From assembly GCA_009923685.1 (NCBI GenBank), contig RFTA01000015.1, positions 1 to 9,589 of the forward strand: 9,589 nt of DNA, given 5' to 3'. The notes beneath the pieces were generated by a model. That model was not told the origin of the DNA. It saw nothing but the letters and a program-made list of their open reading frames with translations, and searched no databases. Below, in pieces: positions 1 to 7,488 of this stretch (position 1 is its first letter; each line of letters opens with the position of its first letter). The position numbers and the translations under genes were made by a program. The DNA is from Actinomycetota bacterium (lineage in GTDB: Bacteria > Actinomycetota > Acidimicrobiia > Acidimicrobiales > Ilumatobacteraceae).

Positions 1-966
1 GCCCAAAACATTGCCGAACGAAACATGCACCATCTCATGCGCATCATTCAGCCAGCCTGCTTTCTTCGAAATCGCGGCGATCATCTGCAGGTGTTGCGCC
101 TGTGGTGCACCAACGACATAAATCATCGACTCGGCGTTCAATCTTTCGACTCGGTCGATTACGCACGCCAAATCACTCGTCGCATAGTTGTATCCGCCAT
201 CGGTCTTGCGGATAATCAGCGGCAACGGTTGATTCTCGCGATTCACGAACCCATCGACAAATACAACCTCTGCCCCATCGCTTGTTGTCAACATCTTCAA
301 CTTGCCAAGTCGCTCGACGACTTGTGGCAACAGCTTGTTGTAGGCACTTTCGCCCATGATGTCGGTGTCTTCGAGCAACACACCGAGCGTGCGATAGATC
401 GTCTGAAAATATCTCGTGCTCTCGGCGACGAGAAGTTTCCAAAGTCGCATCGTTTCGGCGTCACCGCCTTGCAGCAGCACGACGCGTGCCCTAGCCCGCG
501 CTTGAAATGCTTCTGAGTCGTCGAACTTCTTTCGCGCACTGCGATAAAACGAATCAAGATCACCCACCGAAAGTTCGCTTGCGGCATGGGTCTCACCCAT
601 GTCGACCAAATGCTCGATCAACATGCCAAAAGGTGTTCCCCAATCGCCGACATGGTTTTCTCGCACGACCGTGTTGCCGACGAACTGCAACATTCGCACG
701 AGCGCGTCACCGATGATCGTCGAACGTAAATGTCCGACATGCATTTCTTTGGCCACGTTTGGCGCCGAATAGTCGATCACAATTTTTCGCGACTTTGCCG
801 CGCTGCGCACACCCAGTTTTTCGCTCACGCTCGACGACAAAAGTTCGCGCGCCAAAAAATCGTTTTGAAAAGTTAAATTAATGAACCCTGGCCCGGCAAC
901 CTGGGCATCTTCATTGTTGCCGAGATTGCCCCGCAAATCGCGCCGATTTCGCCGCCTCTGCCAGAA
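1..966 (-). CDS. argS: Arginyl-tRNA synthetase, missing its N-terminus; 3' end outside window
   Basis: This is a class I aminoacyl-tRNA synthetase that charges tRNA-Arg with arginine in the cytoplasm. The frame is open from 966 to the left edge with no stop. Read from its upstream end it shows VAGPGFINLTF, the usual end of the N-terminal additional domain. It then shows VIDYSAPNVAKEMHVGHLRS, which holds the HIGH-type motif HVGH, followed by NHVGDWGTPFGMLIEHL and DGGYNYATSDLA, all typical of ArgRS. The KMSKS region and anticodon-binding domain lie outside the window. In-frame stops at 967-969 and 970-972 block the frame upstream. About 76 residues precede HVGH, against about 128 in E. coli ArgS, so roughly 50 N-terminal residues are absent. 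No ATG exists in the available upstream part. A TTG at 934-936 is the only plausible start there, and it has no well-placed ribosome-binding site. The family is certain; whether the gene is intact is not. Confidence 0.9.
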
Positions 967-974
967 TCACTATT

Positions 975-2576
975 TCAGCGTTCGGGGCAGGCGCGAATGA
1001 CGGGGCCAGCTGCGACCACGGGCAAATCAATTCGACCCAATTCAATATCAACTTTGCGACTTACCAACGCTTCAACAAACGACGATTTAACCCGTGGATA
1101 CAGCGCAACGCCAGCGTAAGAGACCGGGCACGACTGATCATCTTTAAGGGCGATAAATGTCTTGACCACATTGTCATCGCCGACAAGCGCCTTGTTGACA
1201 ATTCCGCTCCACTCGCCGACCCGATATGTGCGATCACGCGCGTTCAATTTATTTTTGAATTCACTCACCAAAACCGTTCGCCCGTCAAGGCCTTGCACGT
1301 TTTGCCTGACCTGTTCGATAATTGCTTCTTGCTTCAAAGAGTCGACATAGTATTCGGCGCTTATCAACGCTGTTGCCGCCGTAAAAACAACGACCAACAA
1401 GTTCGCATTCTTCTGCCGCATTCCAATCGGCACGAAATCGATCAACGCAACAGCCAATAACGCCAAACCCAGTGGCCACAGCAATTGCAACCGAGAGTCC
1501 CATTCGAGTGGACCAACAAAATAATTATTCAACAGATACAAAACGAAAAAAATGTTTGGAATAATCAAACCGCTATGTCGGCTTTTTTTCTTGATAACGA
1601 AAAGAATCGCCAAACCGCCCACGATGCCGCCGACCAATTTCAAAATCGACATCGAAAGTGTGAAAAACTCACCAGCCTGAATTCTGGCGCCAGCATGCAA
1701 TTGAAATACATCAGGCAATCCGCGCGCCGGGTCGTAGCCGACAATCCAATAAGGCACCGTGCCAAGCCAGACCAAAGCAATTGACGAATAGATCAAAATT
1801 TGACTGCGCATCGGCTGCGCATTCGCCTTACGACGTCTCAAATCAAAAAACACAAAAACTGCGAATCCAAATCCGAGCGATATCGAATAGACCAAGCCAT
1901 AACTACTGGCGCCATACTTTTCGACGTCTCCTTGACTCGTTCGAAAAAACAGGGCGAAAACGAACACGAGCACAAAGATGTCAAGATTTTTAAGCACCCA
2001 TTTTGTGACTTGATTTTTTCCTCGTGGCTTGTCCAAATAAAACAGGTTCACCAGCGGAAGAATCATGAACGTCAAAAGTGACGGCGTTCCAATCGCAATC
2101 AAAAAAGACAACAGCGCAAAAATACGCCAAACAGGTTTGCGCAGCAAAACCAAATACCAACCAAAAAAGAAGAAGAAGTAAGCGAACGAATACTCAAAAG
2201 TTTGAATGCTGAAACGTGCATGATTCACCGGAAGCAACAAGAAGACAAGCGCAAAAAGTCTGCATTGCGTGGCTGAGAATAAATTTGAACGCAGAATAAT
2301 CTTGTACGCAAACACGCCGGCGCCAAACATCAACAAGAAAATTGCCAACCGAAACGCCCAAATTCCAAAATTCAAGAAAAATGAATTGACTACCGGATTC
2401 AAAAAATGTTTCTCGTCGTAATACCCCAGCTCAAAAGCCTCGTTGGCGGTCTTGCCATAAAAACTCGCCCAGTCATCCCAAAAATAGGCGTTCGCAAAAA
2501 GAAACGACCAACCCCATGCGACCATGTAAGCGACCGCTGCTGACAACCAGAATGTTCGCTCCGACTTCATCTGCAT
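975..2576 (-). CDS. Polytopic membrane protein, GT-C glycosyltransferase-like, function unknown
   Basis: A 533-residue integral membrane protein whose exact family I do not recognise. It has about ten or more hydrophobic segments between residues 9 and 410, for example 9-30, 74-94, 105-118, 131-146, 150-180, 198-212, 227-245, 260-280, 340-354 and 363-383. A soluble C-terminal part of about 120 residues follows. The first loop after the first helix carries the acidic motif FWDDWASFY (Asp34, Asp35). GT-C polyprenyl-phosphate sugar transferases have a similar acidic loop, so a role in cell-surface glycan assembly is a guess from topology. I chose the ATG at 2576 because AGTAGG lies about 6 nt upstream; the frame can be extended to a TTG at 2606, which lacks such support. 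The gene is visibly richer in A+T than its neighbours, partly because of Phe, Lys and Asn codons. Its last seven codons lie in a 23-bp repeat shared with the upstream gene. Confidence 0.75.
   Translation of the reverse strand: MQMKSERTFWLSAAVAYMVAWGWSFLFANAYFWDDWASFYGKTANEAFELGYYDEKHFLNPVVNSFFLNFGIWAFRLAIFLLMFGAGVFAYKIILRSNLFSATQCRLFALVFLLLPVNHARFSIQTFEYSFAYFFFFFGWYLVLLRKPVWRIFALLSFLIAIGTPSLLTFMILPLVNLFYLDKPRGKNQVTKWVLKNLDIFVLVFVFALFFRTSQGDVEKYGASSYGLVYSISLGFGFAVFVFFDLRRRKANAQPMRSQILIYSSIALVWLGTVPYWIVGYDPARGLPDVFQLHAGARIQAGEFFTLSMSILKLVGGIVGGLAILFVIKKKSRHSGLIIPNIFFVLYLLNNYFVGPLEWDSRLQLLWPLGLALLAVALIDFVPIGMRQKNANLLVVVFTAATALISAEYYVDSLKQEAIIEQVRQNVQGLDGRTVLVSEFKNKLNARDRTYRVGEWSGIVNKALVGDDNVVKTFIALKDDQSCPVSYAGVALYPRVKSSFVEALVSRKVDIELGRIDLPVVAAGPVIRACPER
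977..999. repeat. 23-bp perfect direct repeat, left copy
   Basis: The 23 bases here are identical, in the same orientation, to 2610-2632. They begin agcgttcggg and end ggcgcgaatg. This copy encodes the last residues (IRACPER) and the end of the stop codon of the membrane-protein gene. It ends about 10 bp from where the argS reading frame opens. The flanking bases differ (c/t on the left, a/g on the right), so the match has sharp edges. Confidence 0.9.
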
Positions 2577-2607
2577 GCCGAGCCTACTTAAAACGCCAAC
2601 TGGCAAA

Positions 2608-3546
2608 TTAGCGTTCGGGGCAGGCGCGAATGGCGTCGACGATCACGCCAAATGCCGCATCAGAATCAATAGTTTCAAGAACGGTCGTGTTCGCCTTGGC
2701 GCGCGAGACCACATGGCGATCGTCGATCACCGTCATTCCCCGCGTAATCGCCCCGTCAATTTCAACCGCAACATGTCGCTCGCTCGAACCAAAAAATTGC
2801 GGATGTGTCAACGCCAAAACGGCGCAAACATCGTGCAGCGGCGCGCCTTCGAAATCGTCGTGCAACGACTTATACATCTTGCTAAAAAATTCAAGCAGCC
2901 CCGCCAACTTCGGGCCAACAACATTGTGAGCATTTCGCACCATCTCGATTCGCTCAGGTGTCGCCATTATTTGGTGCGTCAAGTGCAAGCCGCTCATAAC
3001 AATTTTTGCACCCGAGTCAAAAACCGCTGCGGCTGCCTCGGGGTCGCACCAAATATTAAATTCAGCCGTCGCCGTGCGATTGCCGAACCTGCCGCCACCC
3101 ATCAACGAAATGCCAGAAATATTTTCGACGAGATCTGGCGCAACCCGCAACGCCAACGCAATGTTCGTCAGCGGCCCAGTCGGCACCAACCACACACCGG
3201 GGTTCGCCCGCACAGTATCAATAATGAAGTGCACCGCATCAATGCCGTCTCTATCTCGAGACGGCGCCGCAAAGTTTGCGCCGTCCATTCCGCTTTCGCC
3301 GTGAATATATGCCGCATGAATCGGCTCGGCCACCAACGGTCGCCCAGCACCCGAATGCAATTGCACCGCAGATGCACCACACAAATCAAGGATGACTAGG
3401 GCGTTTTTTGTTGTTAGATCAAGCGGTGCGTTCCCAGCCACGGTCGTCACACCCAAAATCTCTGCAAACTTCGACGCGACGATTATCGCGAAAGCATCGT
3501 CGTGCCCCGGATCACAATCCAACAAGACTTTTACTCGGTTTGCCAT
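2608..3546 (-). CDS. Inosine-uridine preferring nucleoside hydrolase family protein
   Basis: The family hydrolyses the N-glycosidic bond of ribonucleosides to give a free base and ribose, normally in the cytoplasm as part of salvage. The 312-residue length is normal. The calcium and ribose-binding signature LLDCDPGHDDA is at residues 8-18, with Asp12, Asp16 and Asp17 in the places of Asp10, Asp14 and Asp15 of the Crithidia enzyme. VAGN follows at 37-40, PTGPLTN at 122-128, the MGGG loop at 149-152, EFNIWCDPEA at 162-171, and the late His-Asp pair at 238-239 in APLHD. All expected catalytic features are therefore present. The specificity (inosine, uridine, purine-specific or other) cannot be read from sequence alone. 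The start is ATG; the SD upstream is weak, so translation may depend on read-through from the transporter genes 35 bp upstream. The C-terminal IRACPER comes from the 23-bp repeat and may not be original to the family. Confidence 0.93.
   Translation of the reverse strand: MANRVKVLLDCDPGHDDAFAIIVASKFAEILGVTTVAGNAPLDLTTKNALVILDLCGASAVQLHSGAGRPLVAEPIHAAYIHGESGMDGANFAAPSRDRDGIDAVHFIIDTVRANPGVWLVPTGPLTNIALALRVAPDLVENISGISLMGGGRFGNRTATAEFNIWCDPEAAAAVFDSGAKIVMSGLHLTHQIMATPERIEMVRNAHNVVGPKLAGLLEFFSKMYKSLHDDFEGAPLHDVCAVLALTHPQFFGSSERHVAVEIDGAITRGMTVIDDRHVVSRAKANTTVLETIDSDAAFGVIVDAIRACPER
2610..2632. repeat. 23-bp perfect direct repeat, right copy
   Basis: Identical to 977-999 and in the same orientation. 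It encodes the same C-terminal residues, IRACPER, at the end of the nucleoside hydrolase gene in the same reading frame. The two copies bracket the whole membrane-protein gene, at a distance of 1,633 bp from start to start. Confidence 0.9.
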
Positions 3547-3581
3547 TAGTTACCGAAACTCGAGTTGCTGGTCACCAAAAT

Positions 3582-4571
3582 TTAAGCAACTGGATGGTGA
3601 CAAGCCACAAATTGTCCGGGTGAAACTTCGCGCAATTGCGGTTCTTGCTCGGCACAAAGCGCCGACGCCGCAGCACAACGAGTTCTGAAACGACAACCCG
3701 ATGGTGGGTTCATCGGCGATGGCGGCTCACCCTGCAACAATTCGGTTTTTCTTTGTCGCGTTGGGTCGGCAATCGGCACCGAATTTAGTAATGCCTTCGT
3801 GTAATGGTGCGCCGGCTTGGCATATAACACTTCTGGTGGTGCAACTTCGCAAATCTTGCCGAGATACATCACCATCACGCGATTGCTCACGGCCTTGACC
3901 ACTGCCAAGTCGTGCGAGATAAACACCATCGTCAAACCGAAGCGATCTTTCATGTCTTGCAGCAAATTCAAGATTTGTGCCTGAATGCTCACATCGAGCG
4001 CACTCACCGGTTCGTCACAAATCAACATTCGTGGATCGAGCGCGAGTGCGCGCGCGATGCTGATGCGTTGGCACTGCCCGCCCGAAAACTCGTATGACCG
4101 ACGATTCAAAACGAGTTCAGGCTCAAGACCAACGTTGTTCAGCAAGTTATTGATGCGCTCGTCGCGTTCGGCGCGGTTGCCGCGATCCCAAATTTCAAGC
4201 GGCTCGTCGATCAACTGGTGCACCGTCATTCGCGGGTCTAGCGACGAAATCGGATCTTGAAAGATCATCTGCATCGATGTTCGCGCCGAGCGCAAATTTT
4301 CTTTCGGCAACAAGGTCAGGTCAGTGCCGTCAAAAACCACTTCGCCCGAATTCGGTGGTGGCAATTGCAAGACTGCGCGTGCCAAGGTTGTCTTGCCGCA
4401 ACCAGACTCGCCGACAATCGCCAAGGTTTCGCCCTTGATTACATCGAAACTTAAACCCGAAACCGCCTTGACAATCTTGTCTTTGGCGACACGAAATTCG
4501 ACAGTCAAATCACGAACTGTCAACACCGCGTCAACGGTGTTGCGCATATGGGCTGTACCCGAACCGGCCAT
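3582..4571 (-). CDS. Oligo/dipeptide ABC transporter ATP-binding protein, OppF/DppF type
   Basis: One of two ATPase subunits of the importer, acting at the inner face of the membrane. In the 329-residue product, Walker A GESGCGKTT is at 54-62, the Q-loop glutamine at 105 in IFQDP, the signature SGGQCQR at 163-169, Walker B MLICDEP at 182-188, and the switch histidine at 220 in ISHD. The C-terminal oligopeptide/dipeptide extension carries four cysteines (293, 299, 306, 324), typical of OppD/OppF subunits. The signature has Cys168 where Arg is usual (SGGQRQR). I chose the ATG at 4571 over more upstream starts because it overlaps the preceding stop as TAATG, a sign of coupled translation. A longer frame, to 4694, would run deep into the upstream gene and adds residues unlike the family. 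The product pairs with the OppD-type subunit to make the ATPase heterodimer. Confidence 0.93.
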   Translation of the reverse strand: MAGSGTAHMRNTVDAVLTVRDLTVEFRVAKDKIVKAVSGLSFDVIKGETLAIVGESGCGKTTLARAVLQLPPPNSGEVVFDGTDLTLLPKENLRSARTSMQMIFQDPISSLDPRMTVHQLIDEPLEIWDRGNRAERDERINNLLNNVGLEPELVLNRRSYEFSGGQCQRISIARALALDPRMLICDEPVSALDVSIQAQILNLLQDMKDRFGLTMVFISHDLAVVKAVSNRVMVMYLGKICEVAPPEVLYAKPAHHYTKALLNSVPIADPTRQRKTELLQGEPPSPMNPPSGCRFRTRCAAASALCAEQEPQLREVSPGQFVACHHPVA

Positions 4572-5548
4572 TACTTTGCCTCGCCAATCGGAAACCAGCA
4601 TCGATATTGATGTCCATCCGGATCTTGCTTTAACTCTGGGTGCTCTTTGTGGCACTTCTCTTGGGCATATTTGCACCGTGGCGCAAAACTGCAACCTGCA
4701 CCGCGATCAGTCGGGTCGGGTAACCGACCTGCGATCATCGATAACCGAGTTCCCGACTTATGGTCAATCTTTGGGATCGACTCGAGCAACGCCTCGGTAT
4801 ACGGCATGCGCATATCGGCAAACAATTTCGTCGTCGGCGCATACTCGACAACTTCTCCGGCATACATCACCGCAACATAGTCGGTGTTGCCTGCGACGAC
4901 ACCCAAATCGTGTGTCACCAAAACCATCGACATCTTCAAGTCTTCACGCAATTCACGCAATAGTTGCAAAATTTGCGCCTGCACCGTCACATCAAGTGCC
5001 GTAGTCGGCTCGTCAGCGAACAAAAGTTTCGGATTACATGCGATCGCGATGGCAATCATCACGCGTTGACGCATGCCACCAGACAACTGATAAGGAAACG
5101 ACTTCAAAACGGCCGCGGCGTTTGGTATGCGAACCAACTCGAGCAACTCTTTGCTTCGAGCCAGAGCGTCGGCTTTGCTCATGCCGAGTCGCACGCGCAG
5201 ACCCTCTGACAATTGTGAGCCGATTCGCCTCACCGGGTTCAAAGCCGTCATTGGATCTTGAAAGATCATCGCCATGCCTGAACCGAAAAGATTGCGAACT
5301 TCTTCTTTGCTCATGGCAGTCAACTCGTGCCCGTCGAAGACAACGGTGCCCGAGCGCTTTACGTTGCTGCCCTGCAACAAACCCATCGCGGCGCGACACA
5401 TCACGGTTTTGCCGCTTCCTGATTCACCCACGACACCGACACTCATGCCGGCGGGTATCTCGATATCTACACCACGCACGGCCTCAAGCGAACCACGTGG
5501 TGTGTCGAAATTAATCGACATTTGTTTGATGCTGAGCAACGAACTCAT
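4571..5548 (-). CDS. Oligo/dipeptide ABC transporter ATP-binding protein, OppD/DppD type
   Basis: The second ATPase subunit of the importer, 325 residues, a usual family length. Walker A GESGSGKT is at 41-48, the Q-loop glutamine at 97 in IFQDPMTALNP, the signature LSGGMRQR at 155-162, Walker B LLFADEP at 175-181, and the switch histidine at 213 in VTHD. LSGGMRQR is characteristic of the D-type rather than the F-type subunit. The C-terminal extension has cysteines at 286, 292, 299 and 317, matching the pattern that can hold an iron-sulfur cluster in some relatives. The start ATG overlaps the stop of the permease C gene by 4 nt (ATGA), and its own stop overlaps the next start by 1 nt, so all are likely made from one message. 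Confidence 0.94.
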   Translation of the reverse strand: MSSLLSIKQMSINFDTPRGSLEAVRGVDIEIPAGMSVGVVGESGSGKTVMCRAAMGLLQGSNVKRSGTVVFDGHELTAMSKEEVRNLFGSGMAMIFQDPMTALNPVRRIGSQLSEGLRVRLGMSKADALARSKELLELVRIPNAAAVLKSFPYQLSGGMRQRVMIAIAIACNPKLLFADEPTTALDVTVQAQILQLLRELREDLKMSMVLVTHDLGVVAGNTDYVAVMYAGEVVEYAPTTKLFADMRMPYTEALLESIPKIDHKSGTRLSMIAGRLPDPTDRGAGCSFAPRCKYAQEKCHKEHPELKQDPDGHQYRCWFPIGEAK

Positions 5549-6396
5549 ACTTTGGCCTCGCGGCTGTCTAGTTTTGCGCGCACCACATCGCCAAGGTGAT
5601 TCGTCGAAATAACCGTCAAAGCCAGAAACACGATCGGCACATACAAAACGTGCGGTGCATATTCAAGATCGTTACGACCTCGTGCGATCATGCCACCCCA
5701 ACTCGCGCCGTCGGGTATGCCTACGCCCAAAATTGACAACGACGCCTCGGCAATAATGACGACGCCAACTGCCAAGAACGCAACGGCAATCAGCGCTGGT
5801 AAAACATTTGGCACGATGTGTTTCAAAATAATTTTCGAGTCTTTCATGCCCATACTGCGAGCAGCGGTGACAAATTCGCGCCCCGACCACGACAGCGTCG
5901 CGCCACGCGCAATACGACCCAAAATCGGTATCAACACGATCGTCAATGACATGATCAACACCATCACCCGACGCCAAGTCGGCACCGCCTGATTGATATC
6001 GACATTCGTCGCCAAAACCGATACGAGTGCGAGCGCCAAAACCAGGTTCGGCACAGAAAGACCGACATTAAAAATCGTCACCATCACTGTGTCGATCTTG
6101 CCGCGCAGATATGCAGCCAAGATTCCGAGAACGCTGCCAATAAAACCACCGAGACCAACAGCGGCGATTGCGATAAAAATCGACATCCGAGTGCCCGCAA
6201 CGGCCGACGACAACAAGTCATAGCCGTTGCTGTCGGTGCCCAACAAGTGACCACTTGAGAATAAGCCAACTTCTAGATCATCTTCAAAAACAAAGTTCCA
6301 CGGCTTGAACGGCAACAACCAACCGAACAACGAAAAAAACAGCATCAGGCCCAACCAACCAATTGCGAACCATGTCGGCTTAGTGAACTTAGGCAT
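5545..6396 (-). CDS. ABC transporter permease, OppC/DppC type
   Basis: A transmembrane subunit that forms half of the import channel, 283 residues. A first membrane helix (about 8-30) is followed by a short external stretch with HLLGTDSNGYDLLS at 50-63, the mark of DppC/OppC proteins. Helices then lie at about 70-95, 103-130, 145-162, 198-218 and 250-265. The EAA loop that docks on the ATPase is at about 174-200, including EFVTAARSMGMKDSKIILKH. The start is ATG, with a strong SD (GGAGGG) 3-4 nt upstream inside the end of the permease B gene, which it overlaps by 8 nt. Confidence 0.94.
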   Translation of the reverse strand: MPKFTKPTWFAIGWLGLMLFFSLFGWLLPFKPWNFVFEDDLEVGLFSSGHLLGTDSNGYDLLSSAVAGTRMSIFIAIAAVGLGGFIGSVLGILAAYLRGKIDTVMVTIFNVGLSVPNLVLALALVSVLATNVDINQAVPTWRRVMVLIMSLTIVLIPILGRIARGATLSWSGREFVTAARSMGMKDSKIILKHIVPNVLPALIAVAFLAVGVVIIAEASLSILGVGIPDGASWGGMIARGRNDLEYAPHVLYVPIVFLALTVISTNHLGDVVRAKLDSREAKV

Positions 6397-7354
6397 TTAC
6401 CCTCCGATCTCGCGTCCGCGGGTCAACAAATCCAGAACTTATGTCGACGACAAGATTAAAGAACACATAGAACAAAGCGATAACGGCAACAGTTGACTGC
6501 AGCGCGACATATTGTCGACCGGCAATTGCCGCAAACACCTCAAAGCCCACGCCGTATGTCGCGAAAATACTTTCGATGACAATAGCCCCACCGATCAAAC
6601 CACCCATGCTCAACGCGGCCGATGTCAAGAGCGTCATGCTCGACGGACGAAAAACGTGTCGCCACAAAATTCGGCGGTCACTCAGGCCTTTTGATGCAGC
6701 CATCGTCACATAGTCTTCGCGCAAGGCGGCAATCATGTCGGCTCGCAACAATCGCGTATAGGTCGCAATTAATCCAAGACTCAAACTGATAACAGGCATG
6801 ATCATGTGCTTGAAATGTTCCCATACACCGTCTGAAATTGGTGCATAACCCAGAGTGGGCAACCATGCGAACTTTACGCCGATAAAAATCACCAACAAGA
6901 GTGCGATTGCGAAATTGGGTATCGACGACAAAGCAAAAAGTGTATTGCTGATAATTTTGTCGGCCCGACGACCGGCGCGATATGCCGACAACACCCCGAG
7001 TGGTATCGCAATAGCGAGAGCAAGTACTTGTGTATAAACCATCAAAAGCAACGATCGTGGCATCGCGTTCTTCAAGTGATCTGAGACTTCTTCGGTGCCG
7101 CCTGAAAAGTAGATCTTGCCAAAGTCGCCTTGCACAAAATTGCCCAGCCATTGCAGGTAGTAGCCGATTGGGCCTTTGTCGAAGCCGAGTTCGTTTCGCA
7201 AGATGTCACGTTCTTCTTCGGTGCCGACCGGCAACAGAATGGTCGCAAGGTCAACCGGTATCAGTCGCAACAACAACGACACGCCGAAGGTCACAAGTAA
7301 AAGCACAATCAGAAGTTGTGCGATTCTCTGCAACCAAAAACCTATTTTCGACAC
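6389..7354 (-). CDS. ABC transporter permease, OppB/DppB type
   Basis: The other half of the import channel, 321 residues. The N-terminal helix (about 6-30) is followed by a periplasm-side segment with ELGFDKGPIGYYLQWL and VQGDFG, typical of DppB/OppB. Helices then lie at about 100-124, 136-160, 184-200, 241-262 and 284-307. The EAA loop is at about 214-240 (DYVTMAASKGLSDRRILWRH), and the protein ends with the family motif FVDPRTR. The start is GTG at 7352-7354, supported by GAGGGG with 5 nt spacing. The gene opens the permease and ATPase segment just downstream of the terminator hairpin at 7438-7474, so it relies on read-through or on an unrecognised internal promoter. Confidence 0.94.
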   Translation of the reverse strand: MSKIGFWLQRIAQLLIVLLLVTFGVSLLLRLIPVDLATILLPVGTEEERDILRNELGFDKGPIGYYLQWLGNFVQGDFGKIYFSGGTEEVSDHLKNAMPRSLLLMVYTQVLALAIAIPLGVLSAYRAGRRADKIISNTLFALSSIPNFAIALLLVIFIGVKFAWLPTLGYAPISDGVWEHFKHMIMPVISLSLGLIATYTRLLRADMIAALREDYVTMAASKGLSDRRILWRHVFRPSSMTLLTSAALSMGGLIGGAIVIESIFATYGVGFEVFAAIAGRQYVALQSTVAVIALFYVFFNLVVDISSGFVDPRTRDRRVNA

Positions 7355-7437
7355 CGATTCCCCTCGAAATTTCTTAAACGTTTCTGGCTATCGCTCATTG
7401 CAGATTAGACGAGAACACGGCAAATCGGCAACTAAAC

Positions 7438-7474
7438 AAAAAGGGCGATAGTGCTCTCGCACTATCGCCCTTTT
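7438..7474 (-). terminator. Intrinsic terminator (attenuator) after the binding-protein gene
   Basis: A perfect 12-bp GC-containing stem (7443-7454 with 7459-7470) has a 4-base loop and is flanked by A and T runs. Read on the minus strand it is followed by TTTTTGTTT, so it fits a rho-independent terminator 15 bp past the stop codon of the binding-protein gene. It sits inside the transporter operon, so partial read-through would set the ratio of binding protein to permease. The flanking A/T runs make it able to act in both directions, though no plus-strand gene needs it. Confidence 0.88.
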
Positions 7475-7488
7475 GTATTAACTACGAA

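Noticed and set aside
975..2632. A transposon or integron cassette containing the membrane-protein gene.
   Set aside because: There are direct repeats, but no transposase, integrase, terminal inverted repeats or attC-like site can be seen, so I report only the repeats.
3244..3265. An 8-bp perfect inverted repeat inside the nucleoside hydrolase gene.
   Set aside because: It is internal to a well-conserved coding region, has no T-run, and encodes ordinary residues (SRDRDG).
2575..3399. A 274-codon plus-strand open frame opposite the nucleoside hydrolase, and many similar antisense frames elsewhere.
   Set aside because: The products are rich in Arg, His and Asn with no domain pattern, and they lie opposite genes with clear family motifs.
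4572..4694. A longer N-terminus for the OppF-type ATPase starting at 4694.
   Set aside because: It overlaps the upstream gene by about 120 bp, adds 41 residues unlike the family, and the TAATG start at 4571 is a better fit.
4253..5271. An 18-bp identical word in the two ATPase genes, near 4253 and near 5251.
   Set aside because: It encodes the shared Q-loop MIFQDP in homologous proteins, so protein conservation explains it.
7360..7437. A possible internal promoter for the permease genes (TTGCCG with TCTAAT).
   Set aside because: The -35 match is poor and the spacing is 16 bp; it is not distinguishable from chance.
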